Shown one piece after another: positions 62,376 to 64,000 of a DNA stretch of 64,000 bases. The stretch comes from Hymenobacter telluris (GTDB lineage: Bacteria; Bacteroidota; Bacteroidia; Cytophagales; Hymenobacteraceae): the NCBI RefSeq assembly GCF_017313265.1, contig NZ_JAFLQZ010000015.1, positions 1-64,000 of the forward strand. The letters are read 5' to 3'. The notes under the pieces were generated by a model. It worked only from the letters and a program-made list of their open reading frames with translations, searched no databases and was not told the origin of the DNA. Each line of letters opens with the position of its first letter. Position 1 is the stretch's first letter. The position numbers and the translations under genes were made by a program.

Positions 62376-63386
62376 CTACCGGCCAGGCAGAGTCGTGCGC
62401 AACAGCACCTCAACCTGTCGAATAGCTTGCTGCAAGCGCACTTCCCAACTGCCACTGATTTCCACTACTGGCACATTATAGCGGCGGAGCGTGGCGCGGT
62501 GCGAGGCATCCAGCCGCAGCCGGTCGGTGGCGGAAAGGCGGGTGCCGTCCTGCACAAAGGGCACATCGGGGCTCAGGTACAGATACAAGTCGGCGCGGTT
62601 GAGAGCGTATATCTCCGGCGGTACGGGTAGCTCCTGCCCGAACATCAACTGCGCATACGATAGGGTGATGTGTACATCGGTATCGATTATCAGCAGCGGA
62701 CTGGAACCAGTTTGTGCTTGCCGAATGCGGCGGGCGTGTTCCTGGGCCACGGCGTGCAGGTCAGCCAGGCTGAAACTATCGGAGCTGGCAATCAGGTCAC
62801 GGCCGGCTTCGGCTACCAGACTAGCGTGAAAGTGCGCGGCCAGCTGGTTAGCCAGTACCGTTTTGCCAGTCGATTCGGCGCCTAGTATCACCACCTTACG
62901 CACGTAGTAGGGCTTCACGCTGGCGGGCAGAAACTGCCAGTGCGCCGCCGGATTCCGCCGGATAGCCGACGCGGAAACGGGCACGATTCCACGGGCCTCG
63001 TCAAACAGCAGATACCTAATGCCCATGCGCGCGGCTACCAGTTCCCCATACGGCTCCGAGGTTATCACCAGCCGGCACTCCGGCAATAGTCTGCTGAACA
63101 CGTCAGCCCAAACCTCCGATACGGCCAACGACGTTTCCGACGTATTCGGCAGCTCACTTTCCAGATATTCCAGCACCTGGATTTCCACGTCCGGCTGCCC
63201 GGCATACGTTTCCCGCAACCATGCCTGCCGCACCTCGGCCGGCAGCGCCTCTTGGTCACTCACGCACAGCAGCACCGTCAGATGGTCGCAGTGCTGGCGC
63301 GCGAAGTTGATGAGCTGCTCGTGGCCTTTGTGGAAAGGCATGAACTTACCGAATACAAAGGCTTTAAGCGGAGCACTGCTTTGCAT
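62376..63386 (-). CDS. nadR: NadR-type NMN adenylyltransferase / ribosylnicotinamide kinase
   Basis: A 336-residue bifunctional enzyme of NAD salvage. The N-terminal nucleotidyltransferase has GKFMPFHKGH (13-22) and VSASAIRRNP (137-146); the C-terminal kinase has Walker A GAESTGKT (169-176). The DNA-binding domain of enterobacterial NadR is absent, as usual in Bacteroidota. The gene upstream on the same strand is a TonB-dependent receptor, a common pairing for uptake of nicotinamide riboside or related compounds; pnuC would be expected further upstream beyond the window. Confidence 0.93.
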   Translation of the reverse strand: MQSSAPLKAFVFGKFMPFHKGHEQLINFARQHCDHLTVLLCVSDQEALPAEVRQAWLRETYAGQPDVEIQVLEYLESELPNTSETSLAVSEVWADVFSRLLPECRLVITSEPYGELVAARMGIRYLLFDEARGIVPVSASAIRRNPAAHWQFLPASVKPYYVRKVVILGAESTGKTVLANQLAAHFHASLVAEAGRDLIASSDSFSLADLHAVAQEHARRIRQAQTGSSPLLIIDTDVHITLSYAQLMFGQELPVPPEIYALNRADLYLYLSPDVPFVQDGTRLSATDRLRLDASHRATLRRYNVPVVEISGSWEVRLQQAIRQVEVLLRTTLPGR

Positions 63387-63396
63387 GGGGAAGAAA

Positions 63397-63477
63397 TGTC
63401 ATTCCGACCGAAAGGAGGAATCTGGGGTTCCTATTGCAAGGGTGCCATTCAGATTCCTCCTTTCAGTCGGAATGACA
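63397..63477. repeat. Family D inverted repeat
   Basis: TGTCATTCCGACCGAAAGGA and the following GGAATCTG pair, with few mismatches, with 63450-63477. It fills nearly the whole gap between the receptor stop (63479) and the NadR start (63386). A single arm of the family lies at 16875-16901. Confidence 0.9.
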
Positions 63478-63478
63478 G

Positions 63479-64000
63479 CTAGAAGGTATACTGTGCGTTC
63501 AGGTAGAAATTGACGGGCGCCTGCACAAAGTACTTGCGGGTGCCATCGGCTTCCACGTAGCCGTTGTTGTAGTACTTGGTATTGGTGAGGTTGTTGGCAA
63601 ATAACGACACCTGGTAGCCCTTGTGCGCATACTGCACCCGCGCGTTCAGCAGCACGTAATCGGCCACGGTGGCGGAGTTGGCAAAGTCGATGTAGGAGCG
63701 GCTCTGGTAGCGGCCCACCAGCGCGGTGGTCCAGCGGCCCGCTTGGTACACCACTTCCTGGTTGACAATGAGCGGCGGCGTGAGAATGGGCTCGAACGAT
63801 TCGCGCTGCTCCCGGATGCGGCTGTAGCTGAAGGCCGAATTGTTGCTGAACGCCCATTGGCGCGTGAGCTGGTAACGCACGGTAGCCTCCAGACCGGTCC
63901 GGCGGCTGCTTTCCACCTTGTTGGTCAGGGCCAGCCCGTTCGGCCCGAATTGCCCGTTCAGCACAATTTCGTTGCGGAACGCCATGTAATACGCATTCAG
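63479..64000 (-). CDS. TonB-dependent receptor, C-terminal part (cut by window end)
   Basis: The reading frame stays open to base 64000 (ending LNAYYMAFRNEIVLNGQFG in the gene direction), so the 5' part is outside the window. The 173 visible residues are alternating beta strands of a receptor barrel: LALTNKVESSRRTGLEATVRYQL, VVYQAGRWTTALVGRYQSRSYIDFAN, LLNARVQYAHKGYQVSLFANNLTNTKYYNNG, ending in the aromatic FYLNAQYTF terminus. Position next to nadR suggests an NAD-precursor ligand. Confidence 0.9.
   Translation of the reverse strand: MNAYYMAFRNEIVLNGQFGPNGLALTNKVESSRRTGLEATVRYQLTRQWAFSNNSAFSYSRIREQRESFEPILTPPLIVNQEVVYQAGRWTTALVGRYQSRSYIDFANSATVADYVLLNARVQYAHKGYQVSLFANNLTNTKYYNNGYVEADGTRKYFVQAPVNFYLNAQYTF

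Noticed and set aside
2972-63477. CRISPR array or integron interpretation of the repeats
   Set aside because: The repeats are dispersed inverted pairs of different families, not direct repeats with unique spacers; no cas or integrase genes are present.

Overview
This 64 kb window looks like chromosomal DNA of a GC-rich member of the Bacteroidota, most likely a Hymenobacter-type bacterium (Cytophagales). This is inferred from several things together: type IX secretion C-terminal sorting domains on a secreted nuclease and a secreted protease, two TonB-dependent receptors, a TonB protein, a LytS/LytTR two-component pair, a fused transaldolase/glucose-6-phosphate isomerase, many TAT-signal Gfo/Idh/MocA oxidoreductases, TAnnTTTG-like promoter boxes and little use of Shine-Dalgarno sites. 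I see no rRNA, tRNA, CRISPR array, phage or transposase gene.

Layout. 0.1-5.1 kb: tal-pgi fusion and, convergent to it, a secreted GH39-like glycosidase. 5.2-8.8 kb: an MFS transporter, then ApbE flavin transferase overlapping a TAT-exported Gfo/Idh oxidoreductase that carries a perfect flavinylation motif. 9.3-13.3 kb: two-domain DUF1080 protein, second TAT Gfo/Idh protein and a DUF6807 protein, probably periplasmic sugar-derivative catabolism. 13.4-16.6 kb: glpD-glpK. 16.9-30.8 kb: a same-strand arabinose block, read from high to low coordinates: galM, araB, araD, araA, an SGLT-type symporter, GH51, GH27 and GH127 enzymes. 31.6-36.6 kb: galK-galT, a GH5-like enzyme and a LacI-family regulator. 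36.8-43 kb: fasciclin protein, T9SS nuclease, small acetyltransferase, two disordered proteins, universal stress protein. 42.8-49.7 kb: third exported Gfo/Idh, TonB receptor, an AT-richer membrane gene, a PQQ-type sugar dehydrogenase and a TonB protein. 49.9-56.2 kb: hydrolase, membrane protein, LytS/LytTR pair, aldo/keto reductase, pirin. 56.7-64 kb: T9SS subtilase, beta carbonic anhydrase, DUF2459 protein, NadR-type enzyme and the 3' end of another TonB receptor.

How the genes work together. The 17-36 kb block can release L-arabinose (GH51, GH127, perhaps GH27), import it with sodium, and pass it through AraA-AraB-AraD to xylulose 5-phosphate, which feeds the transaldolase/Pgi fusion. GalM-GalK-GalT start the Leloir pathway; galE is not in this window. 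Sites of the form CACAA-N-CG-N-TTGTG, or close to it, lie beside galM/galK, GH5, the lacI gene, the MFS/GH39 pair and inside the start of GH51, so one LacI-type protein may coordinate these genes.

Three things stand out. (1) The ApbE/Gfo-Idh pair predicts a covalently flavinylated, TAT-exported sugar oxidoreductase. (2) About twenty long, near-perfect inverted repeats from several sequence families fill intergenic gaps, often reaching the flanking stop codons. (3) One of these palindromes sits in frame inside the signal-peptide coding region of the GH39-like gene and adds about 34 codons.
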